This document shows positions 9,061 to 17,951 of a stretch of DNA of 64,000 bases, piece after piece (positions within the stretch are counted from its first letter, which is position 1; every line of letters starts with the position of its first letter). The DNA is from Streptomyces rubrogriseus (lineage in GTDB: Bacteria; Actinomycetota; Actinomycetes; Streptomycetales; Streptomycetaceae). Location of the stretch: positions 5,828,001 through 5,892,000 of the forward strand of contig NZ_CP116256.1 in assembly GCF_027947575.1 (NCBI RefSeq), in the 5' to 3' direction. The notes under the pieces are model-generated. The model ran no database searches. It saw only the letters and a list, made by a program, of their open reading frames with translations, and was not told the DNA's origin. The position numbers were made by a program, and so were the translations under genes.

Positions 9061-9078
9061 CGGCCACCGCCCGCACCT

Positions 9079-9098
9079 CTGACTGACATGACAGTCAG
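9079..9098. promoter_or_regulatory. Perfect 7-bp inverted repeat upstream of the XRE-TetR gene
   Basis: CTGACTGACATGACAGTCAG has 7-base arms (CTGACTG / CAGTCAG) around 6 bases. It lies 19 bp after the glycoside hydrolase stop and about 80 bp before the XRE-TetR start. It is AT-richer than its surroundings and has the size of a TetR-type operator, so autoregulation is a fair guess. A weak terminator for the preceding gene is the alternative. Confidence 0.5.
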
Positions 9099-9179
9099 GA
9101 TCTCAACGGGCCACTGTTCCAGCAGTTTCTCCCTCGGGCATATTGAGTTTTCCGCAACACGTGTCTAAGGTCGTGGCCC

Positions 9180-10037
9180 GTGGAAACCGACGACGTCCCC
9201 GGCGGCGCACCGAACGCCGACACCGCCGCCCGCGTCCGCGAGGTCATCGCGGCCGCGGGCGTCAGTCAGCGCGAGTTCGCGCGCCGCGTCGTCATGGATC
9301 CGTCCAAGCTGTCGCGTTCGCTCAGCGGCACCCGCCGCTTCACGGTCGCGGAGCTGGCACGGATCGCCGACGAGGGGCGGATCGACGCGGGCCGGCTGCT
9401 CGGCACCCGGTCCCGCGAGAAGCCCACGCCACCGGCGACCCATGTCGAGGGCGGGCGGCCGCTGCAGATCGTCCGCGAGACGGTCCGGCTGATCGCGGAG
9501 CACGGATTCCACGCGGTGCGGGTCGCCGACATCGCCCGCGCCTGCGCCACCAGCAGTGCCGCGATCCACTACCACTTCCCGGGGCGCGCCGAGCTCCTGG
9601 AGGCGGCCGTGCGCTGGTGCATGGACGAGGACACCGCGCGCCGTGCCGCCCGTCTCGCCGAGGCGGACGACGCGGCGGCGGAGCTGTCCCAGCTCATCGC
9701 GTTGCAGACGCCGCGTACCGCGCAGCAGCGCCGCCAGTGGGCGGTGTGGCTCGACCTGTGGGCCGAGGCCGCTCGCTCCACGACGGTGGGCCGTCTGCAC
9801 TCCGAGTACTACCGGCAGTGGCGCGAGACCGTCGCCGACGTCGTACGCCGAGGTGTCGGACAGGGCGTCTTCCGCGCCGGGCTCGATGCGCAGGCGGCGG
9901 CACTGACGCTGACCGCTCTGATCGACGGCCTGGCGACGCACGTCCTGTCGGTGGACGGGCCGGCCTCCGCCGGTGCCGCGGACGCGATGCACACGGCGCT
10001 GACCACCCACGTCAACGACACGATCCTGGCTCCGTAG
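9180..10037 (+). CDS. Two-headed regulator: XRE-type HTH fused to a TetR-type regulator
   Basis: Starts at GTG 9180; 285 residues. Residues about 15-70 are a Cro/CI-type helix-turn-helix (VSQREFARRVVMDPSKLSRSLSG, then FTVAELARIADEG). Residues about 90-140 are a complete TetR HTH (IVRETVRLIAEHGFHAVRVADIARACATSSAAIHYHF), followed by a TetR ligand domain (about 145-285). Both DNA-binding units look intact. It lies just upstream, on the same strand, of the BKACE/dehydrogenase/thioesterase set and probably controls it by sensing a pathway metabolite. Most TetR regulators have a single HTH. Why two are kept here is unknown. Confidence 0.88.
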   Translation: METDDVPGGAPNADTAARVREVIAAAGVSQREFARRVVMDPSKLSRSLSGTRRFTVAELARIADEGRIDAGRLLGTRSREKPTPPATHVEGGRPLQIVRETVRLIAEHGFHAVRVADIARACATSSAAIHYHFPGRAELLEAAVRWCMDEDTARRAARLAEADDAAAELSQLIALQTPRTAQQRRQWAVWLDLWAEAARSTTVGRLHSEYYRQWRETVADVVRRGVGQGVFRAGLDAQAAALTLTALIDGLATHVLSVDGPASAGAADAMHTALTTHVNDTILAP

Positions 10038-10054
10038 CGCCCAAGCCGCGGAAG

Positions 10055-10084
10055 CCCCTGCCCCTGCCCCTGCCCCTGCCCCTG
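10055..10084. repeat. Short tandem repeat, five CCCCTG units
   Basis: Five consecutive CCCCTG hexamers lie between the regulator stop and the BKACE start. They are non-coding. Slippage could vary the copy number and hence the spacing of the leader. No function is implied. Confidence 0.7.
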
Positions 10085-10100
10085 CCCCGCCCGCACCCTG

Positions 10101-10117
10101 CTCCGGCACCGCCGGAG
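10101..10117 (+). terminator. Hairpin in the BKACE leader
   Basis: CTCCGGC-ACC-GCCGGAG forms a perfect 7-bp stem with a 3-base loop, 26 bases before the BKACE ATG. There is no T-tract. It could end transcription from the regulator, act as an operator for it, or attenuate the downstream genes. Confidence 0.4.
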
Positions 10118-10142
10118 TGGGAAGACCTCGGGAGGCCCCCGC

Positions 10143-11069
10143 ATGCCCATGACCGAGAACGTCATCATCACCTGCGCGCTCACGGGCGCCGGCGACACCG
10201 TCCGCAAGAGCCCCCACGTTCCCGTCACCCCGGAACAGATAGCCAGGAACGCCGTCGAGGCGGCCGCCGCCGGAGCGGCCGTCGTGCACATCCATGTACG
10301 CGACCCGGAGACCGGCGATCCGTCCCGCGACCCGAAGCTGTACCGGGAGGTCGTCGAGCGCGTCAAGGAGACCGGCACCGACGTCGTCATCAACCTCACC
10401 GCCGGCATGGGCGGCGATCTGGTCATCGACCCGGACGCCCCGCTCACCCACCTGCCCGGCACCGACCTCGTCGGCGGTCTGGAGCGCCTTCCGCACGTCG
10501 AGGACCTGCTTCCGGACATCTGCACGCTGGACTGCGGCTCGCTCAACTTCGGCGACGGCTCGAACCTCTACGTCTCCACTCCCGACATGCTGCGCGCGGG
10601 CGCGCGGCGCATCCAGGAGCTGGGCGTGCGGCCCGAGTTGGAGATATTCGACACGGGCCAGCTCTGGTTCGCCAAGCAGTTGCTCGCCGAGGGCCTGCTC
10701 GACGACCCGACCGTCTTCCAGCTGTGCATGGGCATCCCGTGGGGCGCGCCCGCGGACCCCGGGGTGCTCCAGTCCATGGTCAACATGCTGCCGGACGGTG
10801 CGCGCTGGGCGAGCTTCGCGCTCGGCCGGATGCAGATGCCGTGGGTCGCCCAGTCGATCCTGCTCGGCGGCCACGTCCGCGTGGGCCTGGAGGACAACCT
10901 GTACCTCGGCCGGGGCAACAAGGCGACCAACGCGCAGCTCGTCGAACGGGCCGTGACCCTCACCGAGTCGATGGGCGCCCGCGTCGCGACACCGGACGAG
11001 GCCCGCGCCACCCTCGGTCTCCGGCCCCGCGACCGGTCCGCCGCGACGACGAAGGAGCGCATCCGATGA
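10143..11069 (+). CDS. Beta-keto acid cleavage enzyme (BKACE, DUF849), probably for 3-dehydrocarnitine
   Basis: 308 residues, start ATG 10143 with GGGAGG upstream. The BKACE zinc site is visible as [17 protein letters not shown] near residue 47, with the conserved [18 protein letters not shown] and [16 protein letters not shown] segments. These enzymes transfer an acyl group from a beta-keto acid to CoA, using acetyl-CoA and releasing acetoacetate. Next to a carnitine-type dehydrogenase and a hotdog thioesterase, 3-dehydrocarnitine is the likely substrate and betainyl-CoA the product. The stop overlaps the next ATG. Another beta-keto acid is possible, but the three-gene context is characteristic. 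Confidence 0.88.
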   Translation: MPMTENVIITCALTGAGDTVRKSPHVPVTPEQIARNAVEAAAAGAAVVHIHVRDPETGDPSRDPKLYREVVERVKETGTDVVINLTAGMGGDLVIDPDAPLTHLPGTDLVGGLERLPHVEDLLPDICTLDCGSLNFGDGSNLYVSTPDMLRAGARRIQELGVRPELEIFDTGQLWFAKQLLAEGLLDDPTVFQLCMGIPWGAPADPGVLQSMVNMLPDGARWASFALGRMQMPWVAQSILLGGHVRVGLEDNLYLGRGNKATNAQLVERAVTLTESMGARVATPDEARATLGLRPRDRSAATTKERIR

Positions 11070-12022
11070 CCTCCCCCGAGAACGTACGCCGCGTCGCCTG
11101 TGTCGGCGCCGGAGTCATCGGCGGCGGCTGGGTGGCCCATTTCCTGGCGCGCGGCTACGAGGTGACCGCCTGGGACCCGGCTCCCGACGCCGAACCGAGG
11201 CTGCGCCGCCTGGTCGAGGCGGCGTGGCCGACGCTCACCCGGCTCGGCCTCGCCGAGGGCGCGTCGACCGACCGGCTCACCGTCACCGGCACCCTGGAAC
11301 AAGCCGTCTCCGACGCCGAGTTCGTCCAGGAGAGCGCGCCCGAGAAGCTCGACCTCAAGCGCGATCTGCTGGCCCGCCTGGACGCGGCGACACCGCCCGG
11401 CGTCGTCATCGCCTCGTCCACCTCCGGCTATCCGATGACCGACATGCAGACGACGGCCGCGGACCCCTCGCGCCTGGTCGTCGGCCACCCGTTCAACCCG
11501 CCCTACCTCATCCCGCTCGTCGAGGTCGTCGGCGGCGAGCGCACCGACGCGGCGGCGGTGGCCTGGGCCTCCCGCTTCTACGAGGTCGCGGGCAAGTCCG
11601 TCATCACGATGGACAACGAGGTCCCGGGCTTCATCGCGAACCGCCTCCAGGAGGCGCTGTGGCGCGAGGCGCTGCACATGGTCGCGAGCGGTGAGGCGAC
11701 GGTCCGGGACATCGACCGGTCGATCACCGAGGGACCCGGGCTGCGCTGGGCGGTGATGGGACCGATGCTGACGTTCGCGCTCGCGGGCGGCGAGGGCGGC
11801 ATGGCGCACATGCTGGACCACTTCGGCCCGTCCCTGAAGTCGCCGTGGACGCGGCTGGCGGCGCCGGAGCTGGACAAGGAGTTGTACGACGCGGTGGTGG
11901 CCGGCTGCGACGAGGCGGCGGACGGCCGCTCCATCGCCGACCTGGTGGCCGAACGCGACCGGGGCGTCGTCGAGGTACTGCGCGCCACCGGCCGCCTGGG
12001 CCCCGAGGAGGACGCCCGATGA
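11066..12022 (+). CDS. L-carnitine 3-dehydrogenase (3-hydroxyacyl-CoA dehydrogenase fold)
   Basis: Start ATG 11066 overlaps the BKACE stop; 318 residues. The N-terminal Rossmann domain shows [13 protein letters not shown] (about residues 9-21) with the NAD-binding acidic residue in [10 protein letters not shown]. The 3HCDH domain carries [30 protein letters not shown] (catalytic His) and [23 protein letters not shown]. Length and motifs match stand-alone L-carnitine dehydrogenases, which oxidise carnitine to 3-dehydrocarnitine with NAD+. The product would feed the BKACE enzyme encoded just upstream. The stop again overlaps the next ATG, so all three enzymes are translationally coupled. Confidence 0.87.
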   Translation: MTSPENVRRVACVGAGVIGGGWVAHFLARGYEVTAWDPAPDAEPRLRRLVEAAWPTLTRLGLAEGASTDRLTVTGTLEQAVSDAEFVQESAPEKLDLKRDLLARLDAATPPGVVIASSTSGYPMTDMQTTAADPSRLVVGHPFNPPYLIPLVEVVGGERTDAAAVAWASRFYEVAGKSVITMDNEVPGFIANRLQEALWREALHMVASGEATVRDIDRSITEGPGLRWAVMGPMLTFALAGGEGGMAHMLDHFGPSLKSPWTRLAAPELDKELYDAVVAGCDEAADGRSIADLVAERDRGVVEVLRATGRLGPEEDAR

Positions 12023-12498
12023 CCGGGCTCCCGCTGCTCCACCGCACGGTCCGGCCGGAGTGGATCGACTACAACGGCCACCTGAGCGAGGCCTTCTACG
12101 TCCTCGTCTTCGGTCACGCCACGGACGCGCTGATGGCCCGGGCGGGCCTGGACTCCGGCTACCGCGAGTCCACCCGCTGTTCCCTCTACACGGTCGAGTC
12201 CCACATCCGCTTCCTCCGCGACGTGCCCGAGGGGGCACATCTGGCCGTCCGCACCCGTGTGCTGGGCGCGGCGGCCCGCAAGGCGCGTTTCACGCACGAG
12301 ATGTACGTGGTGCCCGGACCGGACGCGGAGCCGGCGCCCGACGCGGCCGCGGTCGCGACGTCCGAGCTGCTCGCGGTCCACGTCGACCAGTTGGCGGGGC
12401 GGGCCACCGAGTTCCCCGAGTCGGTCCGGCGCCGCTTCACGGAGCTGACCGAGCCGCCTCCTCACTGGGCGGGCCGCTCGATTCCCGCGGTGGCCTGA
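12019..12498 (+). CDS. Hotdog-fold thioesterase, probably betainyl-CoA thioesterase
   Basis: 159 residues, start ATG 12019 within the upstream stop (ATGA). The 4HBT-type pattern RPEWIDYNGHLSEAFYVLVFGHATD begins near residue 13; the Asp/Asn pair in DYNGHL matches the catalytic region of this family. In carnitine catabolism a thioesterase of this type hydrolyses betainyl-CoA to glycine betaine, completing a three-enzyme carnitine-to-betaine route with the two genes upstream. Its last 62 bases overlap the 3' end of the convergent ABC transporter gene. Confidence 0.85.
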   Translation: MTGLPLLHRTVRPEWIDYNGHLSEAFYVLVFGHATDALMARAGLDSGYRESTRCSLYTVESHIRFLRDVPEGAHLAVRTRVLGAAARKARFTHEMYVVPGPDAEPAPDAAAVATSELLAVHVDQLAGRATEFPESVRRRFTELTEPPPHWAGRSIPAVA

Positions 12499-14353
12499 CG
12501 TGCGGGGGACCGCCGTCGCGGCGGTCCCCGTCGTCGCGGCGGTCCCCGTCGCCCGACGGGCCGGTGCTCTCGCCGAGGAAGCCGCCCGACTGGTGCCGCC
12601 ACAGCCTGGCGTAGGCGCCGTCCGCCGCGAGCAGCTTCTCGTGGGGGCCCTGCTCGACGACGCGTCCGCGGTCGAGGACGACGAGGCGGTCCATGCCGGC
12701 GACGGTGCTCAGTCGGTGGGCGACCACGAGGGCCGTACGTCCGTCCATCAGCCGCCACAGGGCGTCCTGGACGAGGAGTTCACTCTCCGAGTCCAGCGCG
12801 CTGGTCGCCTCGTCGAGCAGCAGGACCGGGGCGTCGCGCAGGATGGCCCGGGCGAGGGCGACGCGTTGGCGCTGGCCGCCGGACAGCTTCACCCCCCGCT
12901 CCCCCACCAGCGTGTCGAAGCCGTCCGGGAGCAGGTCGGCGAACTCGGTGACGTGCGCGGCCGCGGCGGCCGCGCGGATCTCCTCGTCGGTGGCGCCGGG
13001 CCGGGCGAAGGCGATGTTGTCCCGCAGGCTGCGGTGGAACATGGCGGGTTCCTGCGGGACGTAGGCGATCAGTGAGCGCAGATCGCTCTGGCGCAGCAGG
13101 CTGATGTCCTGGCCGCCGATCAGGATGCGTCCGGCGTCGATGTCCGACATCCGCAGCAGGAGCCTGGTGAGCGTGGTCTTGCCGCCGCCGGACCTGCCGA
13201 CCAGACCGATCCGGGCGCCCGCGGGCACGTCCAGGTCGAGCCCCCGGAAGATCGGCTTCGCACCCGCGTGCGCGAAGGTCACCGCCTCGAAGCGGATGCC
13301 GGAGTCCCGCGGCGCGAGGGGTGCGGGCGCGTCGGCGTCGACCACGGTGGGCGGATCCAGCAGCAGCTCGGTGAACTGGGCGGCCTCGGTCGTCGAGCTC
13401 TCCAGCCGCCGGTAGATCTGGTTGAACTCGAACATGATCTGGGTGGCGTTGGAGTAGTAGGTGAAGGCGACGACGACCTCCTCCACCCCCTGGCCCGGGC
13501 CGCCGAAGGCGATGGCGACCAACAGGCCCAGGACGTTGGTCAGTACGGACATGGGCGCGATCAGGGTGTCGACGCGCAGGTTGCCGTAGTCCCACGATCT
13601 CAGGGTCAGGCGCCGGGAGTCCGCGACCCTGCCGCGGTGTTCGGCCGCCTCCCGGCGCTCGGCCGCGAACGCCCGGACGGTCTCCATGTTCATGAGGCTG
13701 TCGGCGACATGGCCGGAGACCCGGGCGATCGCGGCCTCCCGGTCGTTGACGAGCCGTTGCCTGCGCCGGATCAGCGGTGTCGCGGCCACCACCGTCAGCG
13801 CGATCATCAGGAACAGGCCGACGACGAGCATCGGTTCGTAGCTCCACAGGACCACGGCCCCGAACACCAGGGGGACGAGACTGCCCACGATCCGGTACGT
13901 CACCGTGTCGACGAAGTCCTCGAAGCGCTTGCCGAAGCTGAGCACCCTTTTGGTCAGGGAGCCGGCGAAGTTGTCGTGGAAGAACGCGGCGTCCTTGGCG
14001 AGGAGTTCGTCCATGCCGCTCACGTACAGGTGCTCCATGCCGAGGGCGTCCACACGGTTCAGGCAGTGCTGCCCGACCCGCCAGACGGCCTCGGCGAGCA
14101 GCAGCGTCAGACCGAAGCCCAGCACGTACGGCAGCGCCCGGCCGAGGGTGAGACCGCCGTCGTCGGCGGCCTGCCCCGCCAGTTTGGCGATCAGCAGGGG
14201 CGCGACGTAGCGGATGCCGATGTTGCCCACGGCCGGCAGCAGCAGGGCGGGCAGGGCCAGCCGCCGCAGGCGCAGCAGTTCCCGGCCGTAGTGGCGCAGG
14301 GCCAGGACGACCGCGCTCCTGCCCGGCGCCGGTCCTCGCGTGTCTGTCGTCAC
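12437..14353 (-). CDS. ABC exporter, fused permease and ATPase
   Basis: The start was set at the GTG at 14353, 7 bases after GGGAG, giving 638 residues; longer versions lack a ribosome site. An N-terminal six-helix transmembrane domain (about 15-310) includes LLLPAVGNIGIRYVAPLL and LVVGLFLMIALTVVAA. The ATPase domain has Walker A GLVGRSGGGKTTL, signature LSGGQRQRVALARAIL, Walker B VLLLDEATSALD and the H-loop in VVAHRLST. It is a half-transporter and presumably works as a homodimer exporting a lipophilic compound or peptide. The C-terminal tail is a low-complexity D/R/G/P stretch running into the neighbouring thioesterase gene. It diverges from the GntR gene. Substrate unknown. Confidence 0.9.
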   Translation of the reverse strand: MTTDTRGPAPGRSAVVLALRHYGRELLRLRRLALPALLLPAVGNIGIRYVAPLLIAKLAGQAADDGGLTLGRALPYVLGFGLTLLLAEAVWRVGQHCLNRVDALGMEHLYVSGMDELLAKDAAFFHDNFAGSLTKRVLSFGKRFEDFVDTVTYRIVGSLVPLVFGAVVLWSYEPMLVVGLFLMIALTVVAATPLIRRRQRLVNDREAAIARVSGHVADSLMNMETVRAFAAERREAAEHRGRVADSRRLTLRSWDYGNLRVDTLIAPMSVLTNVLGLLVAIAFGGPGQGVEEVVVAFTYYSNATQIMFEFNQIYRRLESSTTEAAQFTELLLDPPTVVDADAPAPLAPRDSGIRFEAVTFAHAGAKPIFRGLDLDVPAGARIGLVGRSGGGKTTLTRLLLRMSDIDAGRILIGGQDISLLRQSDLRSLIAYVPQEPAMFHRSLRDNIAFARPGATDEEIRAAAAAAHVTEFADLLPDGFDTLVGERGVKLSGGQRQRVALARAILRDAPVLLLDEATSALDSESELLVQDALWRLMDGRTALVVAHRLSTVAGMDRLVVLDRGRVVEQGPHEKLLAADGAYARLWRHQSGGFLGESTGPSGDGDRRDDGDRRDGGPPHVRPPRESSGPPSEEAARSAP

Positions 14354-14539
14354 CGTCACACTCCCGGAGGTTCGGAAGCCGGAAGTCTCCCGTCGGACGG
14401 GGTTCACAGTCCAGGCATTTAACGCGGACCGTCGACAACCGGACACCGCACGGGCCCTCCGCGTCTCTCCCCGACCACCGAGTCCGGGTGGTGTCGCTGC
14501 GGCCGCCCGACAGCGCGGGCCCGCACCGGCCGTCGAGAC

Positions 14540-14555
14540 AACGTGACATTGTATA
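14540..14555 (-). promoter_or_regulatory. Candidate GntR operator, site A (GntR gene promoter)
   Basis: Read on the minus strand the sequence is TATACAATGTCACGTT. It shares CAATGTCAC exactly with site C upstream of the hydroxyproline operon and resembles site B upstream of the collagenase. It lies 45 bases before the GntR start, where an autoregulatory operator would be expected. Confidence 0.55.
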
Positions 14556-14599
14556 GTGGGAGGTCATTGGCTGGTCGGGCGCAGGACGCAGGAGCACGG

Positions 14600-15277
14600 A
14601 TGCCGCATCTCAAGTCCCAGGCGATCTCCGTCCAGACCCATCTGCGCGACCAGGTCGGTGACGCGCTCCGCGCCGCCCTCATCGCCGGTGACCTGCGTCC
14701 GGGGGTCGTCTACTCCGCCCCCACCCTCGCCGCGGAGTTGGGCGTCTCCGCGACTCCGGTGCGCGAGGCCATGCTGGACCTGGCCAGGGAGGGCCTGGTC
14801 GAAGCCGTGCGCAACAAGGGCTTCCGGGTCACCGAGATGACCGAGCGGGACCTCGACGAGTTCACCGAAATCCGAGCCCTGATCGAGGTTCCCACCGTGG
14901 GCCGCGTCGCCGCGACGGCGACCGCGGAGCAACTGGAGGCGCTGCGCCCGCTGGCACAGCAGATCGTCACCGCGGCCCGGAAGCACGACGTCCTCAAGTA
15001 CCTCGAAGCCGACCACCGGTTCCACCTGGAGCTGCTGGCCCTGGCGGGCAACCACCATCTCGTGGAGGTGGTGGGCGATCTGCGCAAGCGTTCACGCCTG
15101 TTCGGGCTGGGCAGCCTGAACGAGACGGGGCGGCTGGTCGCTTCCGCCCAGGAACACGTCGACCTCCTGGACCTGATGGCGGCCGGCCGCGGCACCGAGG
15201 CCGAGGAGTGCATGCGCCGCCATCTCGCGCACGTCCGCACACTGTGGGCGGACGGCAGGACGCACGTCGAGGACTGA
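14600..15277 (+). CDS. GntR/FCD-family regulator, probable controller of collagen and hydroxyproline use
   Basis: Start ATG 14600 behind CAGGAG; 225 residues. The N-terminal winged helix (about 10-80) includes LRDQVGDALRAALIAGDLRPG and ELGVSATPVREAMLDLAREGLVEA. A C-terminal FCD domain follows, with Asp/His metal-ligand candidates in EADHRFHLEL, AGNHHL, AQEHVDLL and MRRHLAHV. FCD regulators bind small acids and leave short palindromic operators. The gene sits between an ABC exporter and the collagenase. A 16-bp motif in its own promoter recurs before the collagenase and before the hydroxyproline operon. A role as their common regulator is inferred from that motif and the gene order. Confidence 0.9.
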   Translation: MPHLKSQAISVQTHLRDQVGDALRAALIAGDLRPGVVYSAPTLAAELGVSATPVREAMLDLAREGLVEAVRNKGFRVTEMTERDLDEFTEIRALIEVPTVGRVAATATAEQLEALRPLAQQIVTAARKHDVLKYLEADHRFHLELLALAGNHHLVEVVGDLRKRSRLFGLGSLNETGRLVASAQEHVDLLDLMAAGRGTEAEECMRRHLAHVRTLWADGRTHVED

Positions 15278-15384
15278 CCCGAAGAGCACCCTCGCCCTCA
15301 AGTCCCCTTTCGTGCAGGCCACTTGGTGACGACGGCAATCGCTGGGCCGTTATTCCGTCCGACCACTTCCCATGCCATGTCACC

Positions 15385-15400
15385 TGTGCAATGGTACATG
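15385..15400 (+). promoter_or_regulatory. Candidate GntR operator, site B (collagenase promoter)
   Basis: TGTGCAATGGTACATG, 14 of 16 bases identical to site C (22787-22802). It lies inside a larger imperfect palindrome at 15383-15407 whose outer arms are CCTGTGC and GCACAGG. It is about 150 bases before the collagenase start, in the 270-base gap between the GntR gene and the collagenase. Confidence 0.6.
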
Positions 15401-15547
15401 GCACAGGTCGTGGTCATGCCCATTTCAACGCAGCTCAAGGCATCGGCCGTGCCCCCGTCCGTTCGACGGCGCGGCCCTCCCCGATCCACGACTCCTTGAC
15501 CCTCCATGGGCCCGCGTCGCGTGGTCCCCACCCTCATGGGAGGCAAA

Positions 15548-17851
15548 GTGAGAACGTCATGTGTCCGGCGGCGTCCGGGGGCGGCCCTGCCGCTGGCCCT
15601 GGCCGTCGCCATGGGCGCCGGCCTGCCGCAGCGCAGCTACGGCGCCCTGCCCTCGGCCCCCGCGTCCGCCGCACGGGCCGCGCACACCGGACAGCAGCAC
15701 GCCGGTCCCCCGCCCGTGGCCCAGTCCGTCACCGCCCCGAGCGAGCATGTGGGCAGGGAGCGGCTGACGGCCTCGTCGATTCCCCCGCTGGCGGCGAGCA
15801 AGGACGCGCTCAAGCAGTCCTACGGGCAGCAGAAAGAGCCCGCGGAGCCGCGGACCGCGGACCGGGGGAAGCCCACGGCCGCGGCCGCCGCGTGCGACGT
15901 ATCCGCCTTCACCACCCGCACCGGCGGCGCACTGGTGCGGCAGATCAAGTCGGCCACGACCGACTGCGTCAACACCCTGTTCAACCTGACCGGAAACGAC
16001 GCCCACCAGGCCTTCCGCGAAGCACAGATGACCACCGTCGCCCACGCCCTGCGCGACGGTTCGGCGTCCTACCCCGGCAACGCCGGCACCGGCATGCCGC
16101 AGCTCGTGCTCTACCTCCGCGCCGGCTACTACGTGCACTACTACAACGCCAGTACGGTGGGCGGCTACGGCAGCACCCTGCAGACCGCGATACGCGCGGG
16201 GCTCGACGCCTTCTTCGCCAGTCCGCACTCCCGCGACGTCGGCGACGCCAACGGTGAGACCCTCGCGGAGGCCGTGACCCTCATCGACAGCGCCGAGGAG
16301 AACGCCCGCTACATCCACGTCGTCAAGCGGCTGCTGGCGGACTACGACTCCTCCTGGAACTCCTCCTGGTGGATGCTCAACGCGGTCAACAACGTCTACA
16401 CCGTGACCTTCCGTGGTCACCAGGTGCCCGCGTTCGTGAGCGCCGTCCAGTCGGATCCCGGCCTGATCGACGCCCTGTACGGCTTCGCGTCCGGTCACCT
16501 CGCACTCCTGGGTACGGACCAGTCCTACCTCACGTCCAACGCCGGTCGTGAACTCGGCAGGTTCCTGCAGCACTCCGCTCTGCGGAGCAAGGTCCGCCCG
16601 CTGGCCGCCGGCCTGCTGAACTCGACCTCGATCACCGGCACCACCGCCCCGCTCTGGGTCGGCGTCGCCGAGATGACCGCCTACTACGACCCCGCCAACT
16701 GCTCCTCCTACGGCACCTGCGACCTGCCGGCCCAGCTGGCGAAGGCGGTGCTGCCGGTGACGTACGCGTGCGGTTCCGGCATCACCATCAGGGCCCAGCA
16801 GATGTCGTCGGGCGAGCTGTCCTCCAGCTGTGACAGCCTGCGCGGCCAGGACGCCTACTTCCACTCGGTCGCCCGGGACGGCGGGCCGGTCGCGGGCGAC
16901 CAAAACGACACGATCGAGGTCGTGGTCTTCGACTCGAGCACCGACTACCAGACCTACGCCGGTGCCATGTTCGGAATCGACACCAACAACGGCGGCATGT
17001 ACCTCGAGGGCGACCCGTCGGCGACCGGCAACCAGCCGCGCTTCATCGCCTACGAGGCCGAATGGCTGCGCCCCGACTTCCAGATCTGGAACCTCAACCA
17101 CGAGTACACCCACTACCTCGACGGCCGCTTCGACATGTACGGCGACTTCGACGCCAACATCACCACCCCGACCATCTGGTGGGTCGAAGGTTTCGCCGAG
17201 TACGTCTCCTACTCCTACCGCGGCGTTCCGTACACCGAAGCGATGACCGAGGCCGGCCGCGGCACCTACGCGCTGAGCACCCTCTTCGACACCACGTACA
17301 GCCACGACACCACCCGCGTCTACCGCTGGGGCTACCTCGCCACGCGGTACATGCTTGAGAAGCACCGCGCCGACCTGGACACGGTTCTCGGCCACTACCG
17401 CGCAGGCGACTGGAACGCCGCCCGCGCCCATCTGACCGGCACCATCGGCACCCGCTACGACGACGACTGGTACACCTGGCTGGCGGGCTGCGCCGCCGGT
17501 GACTGCGGCGGCGGCACCGGCACCGAGTGCACCGGCACCGACACCAGGGAGCTGGGGCAGAACTGCCGGCGGAGCGGCCAGGCCGCCACCACCGGGAACT
17601 ACGCGTACCTCTACCTCCACGTCCCGGCCGGCACCGCGCGGCTGACGGTCACCACCTCCGGCGGCACGGGCGACGCGGACCTGTACTACGGCGACAGCGG
17701 CTGGCCGGGCACCACCGGCTACACACGGCGTGCCACGGGCGCCGGCAACAGCCACACCCTGACCGTCGACCGACCGGCGGCCGGCGCCCACTACATCAGT
17801 CTGTACGCGGTGGACGGCTTCGACGGGGTGACCGTCGCCACCGGCTACTGA
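15548..17851 (+). CDS. Secreted M9-type collagenase (zinc metalloprotease)
   Basis: GTG 15548 is preferred because GGGAGG lies 5 bases upstream; 767 residues. A Sec-type signal peptide (MRTSCVRRRPGAALPLALAVAMGAG) is followed by a variable linker and the M9 N-terminal activator region (about 115-400). The catalytic zinc site is H518-E-Y-T-H522 in NLNHEYTHYLDGRF, with the third ligand Glu547 in WWVEGFAEYV. A C-terminal PPC-type domain (about 655-767; ATTGNYAYLYLHVPAGTARL) probably binds substrate. Collagen is rich in 4-hydroxyproline, and the operon converging on this gene degrades exactly that amino acid. A shared promoter motif supports joint control. Confidence 0.93.
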   Translation: MRTSCVRRRPGAALPLALAVAMGAGLPQRSYGALPSAPASAARAAHTGQQHAGPPPVAQSVTAPSEHVGRERLTASSIPPLAASKDALKQSYGQQKEPAEPRTADRGKPTAAAAACDVSAFTTRTGGALVRQIKSATTDCVNTLFNLTGNDAHQAFREAQMTTVAHALRDGSASYPGNAGTGMPQLVLYLRAGYYVHYYNASTVGGYGSTLQTAIRAGLDAFFASPHSRDVGDANGETLAEAVTLIDSAEENARYIHVVKRLLADYDSSWNSSWWMLNAVNNVYTVTFRGHQVPAFVSAVQSDPGLIDALYGFASGHLALLGTDQSYLTSNAGRELGRFLQHSALRSKVRPLAAGLLNSTSITGTTAPLWVGVAEMTAYYDPANCSSYGTCDLPAQLAKAVLPVTYACGSGITIRAQQMSSGELSSSCDSLRGQDAYFHSVARDGGPVAGDQNDTIEVVVFDSSTDYQTYAGAMFGIDTNNGGMYLEGDPSATGNQPRFIAYEAEWLRPDFQIWNLNHEYTHYLDGRFDMYGDFDANITTPTIWWVEGFAEYVSYSYRGVPYTEAMTEAGRGTYALSTLFDTTYSHDTTRVYRWGYLATRYMLEKHRADLDTVLGHYRAGDWNAARAHLTGTIGTRYDDDWYTWLAGCAAGDCGGGTGTECTGTDTRELGQNCRRSGQAATTGNYAYLYLHVPAGTARLTVTTSGGTGDADLYYGDSGWPGTTGYTRRATGAGNSHTLTVDRPAAGAHYISLYAVDGFDGVTVATGY

Positions 17852-17901
17852 CCCGGCGCGGATCCGGCGCGGACCCGGCGCGGGAGCGACCGACGCGCCG
17901 G

Positions 17902-17932
17902 GGCCCGGGGCGGCGCGAAGCCGCCCCGGGCC
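17902..17932. terminator. Bidirectional terminator between collagenase and hydroxyproline operon
   Basis: A perfect 13-bp GC stem (GGCCCGGGGCGGC / GCCGCCCCGGGCC) with loop GCGAA, located between two convergent genes. It has no T-tract, which is usual for Streptomyces hairpin terminators. Confidence 0.8.
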
Positions 17933-17951
17933 GCAGGCGTGGGTCCCGTGC

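Noticed and set aside
10055..10084. CCCCTG repeats as a CRISPR-like or structured element
   Set aside because: Contiguous hexamers without spacers; a simple slippage tract.
14543..14599. An earlier GTG start for the GntR protein at 14543
   Set aside because: It lies inside the operator-like motif, has no ribosome site and adds residues not typical of the family; ATG 14600 follows CAGGAG.
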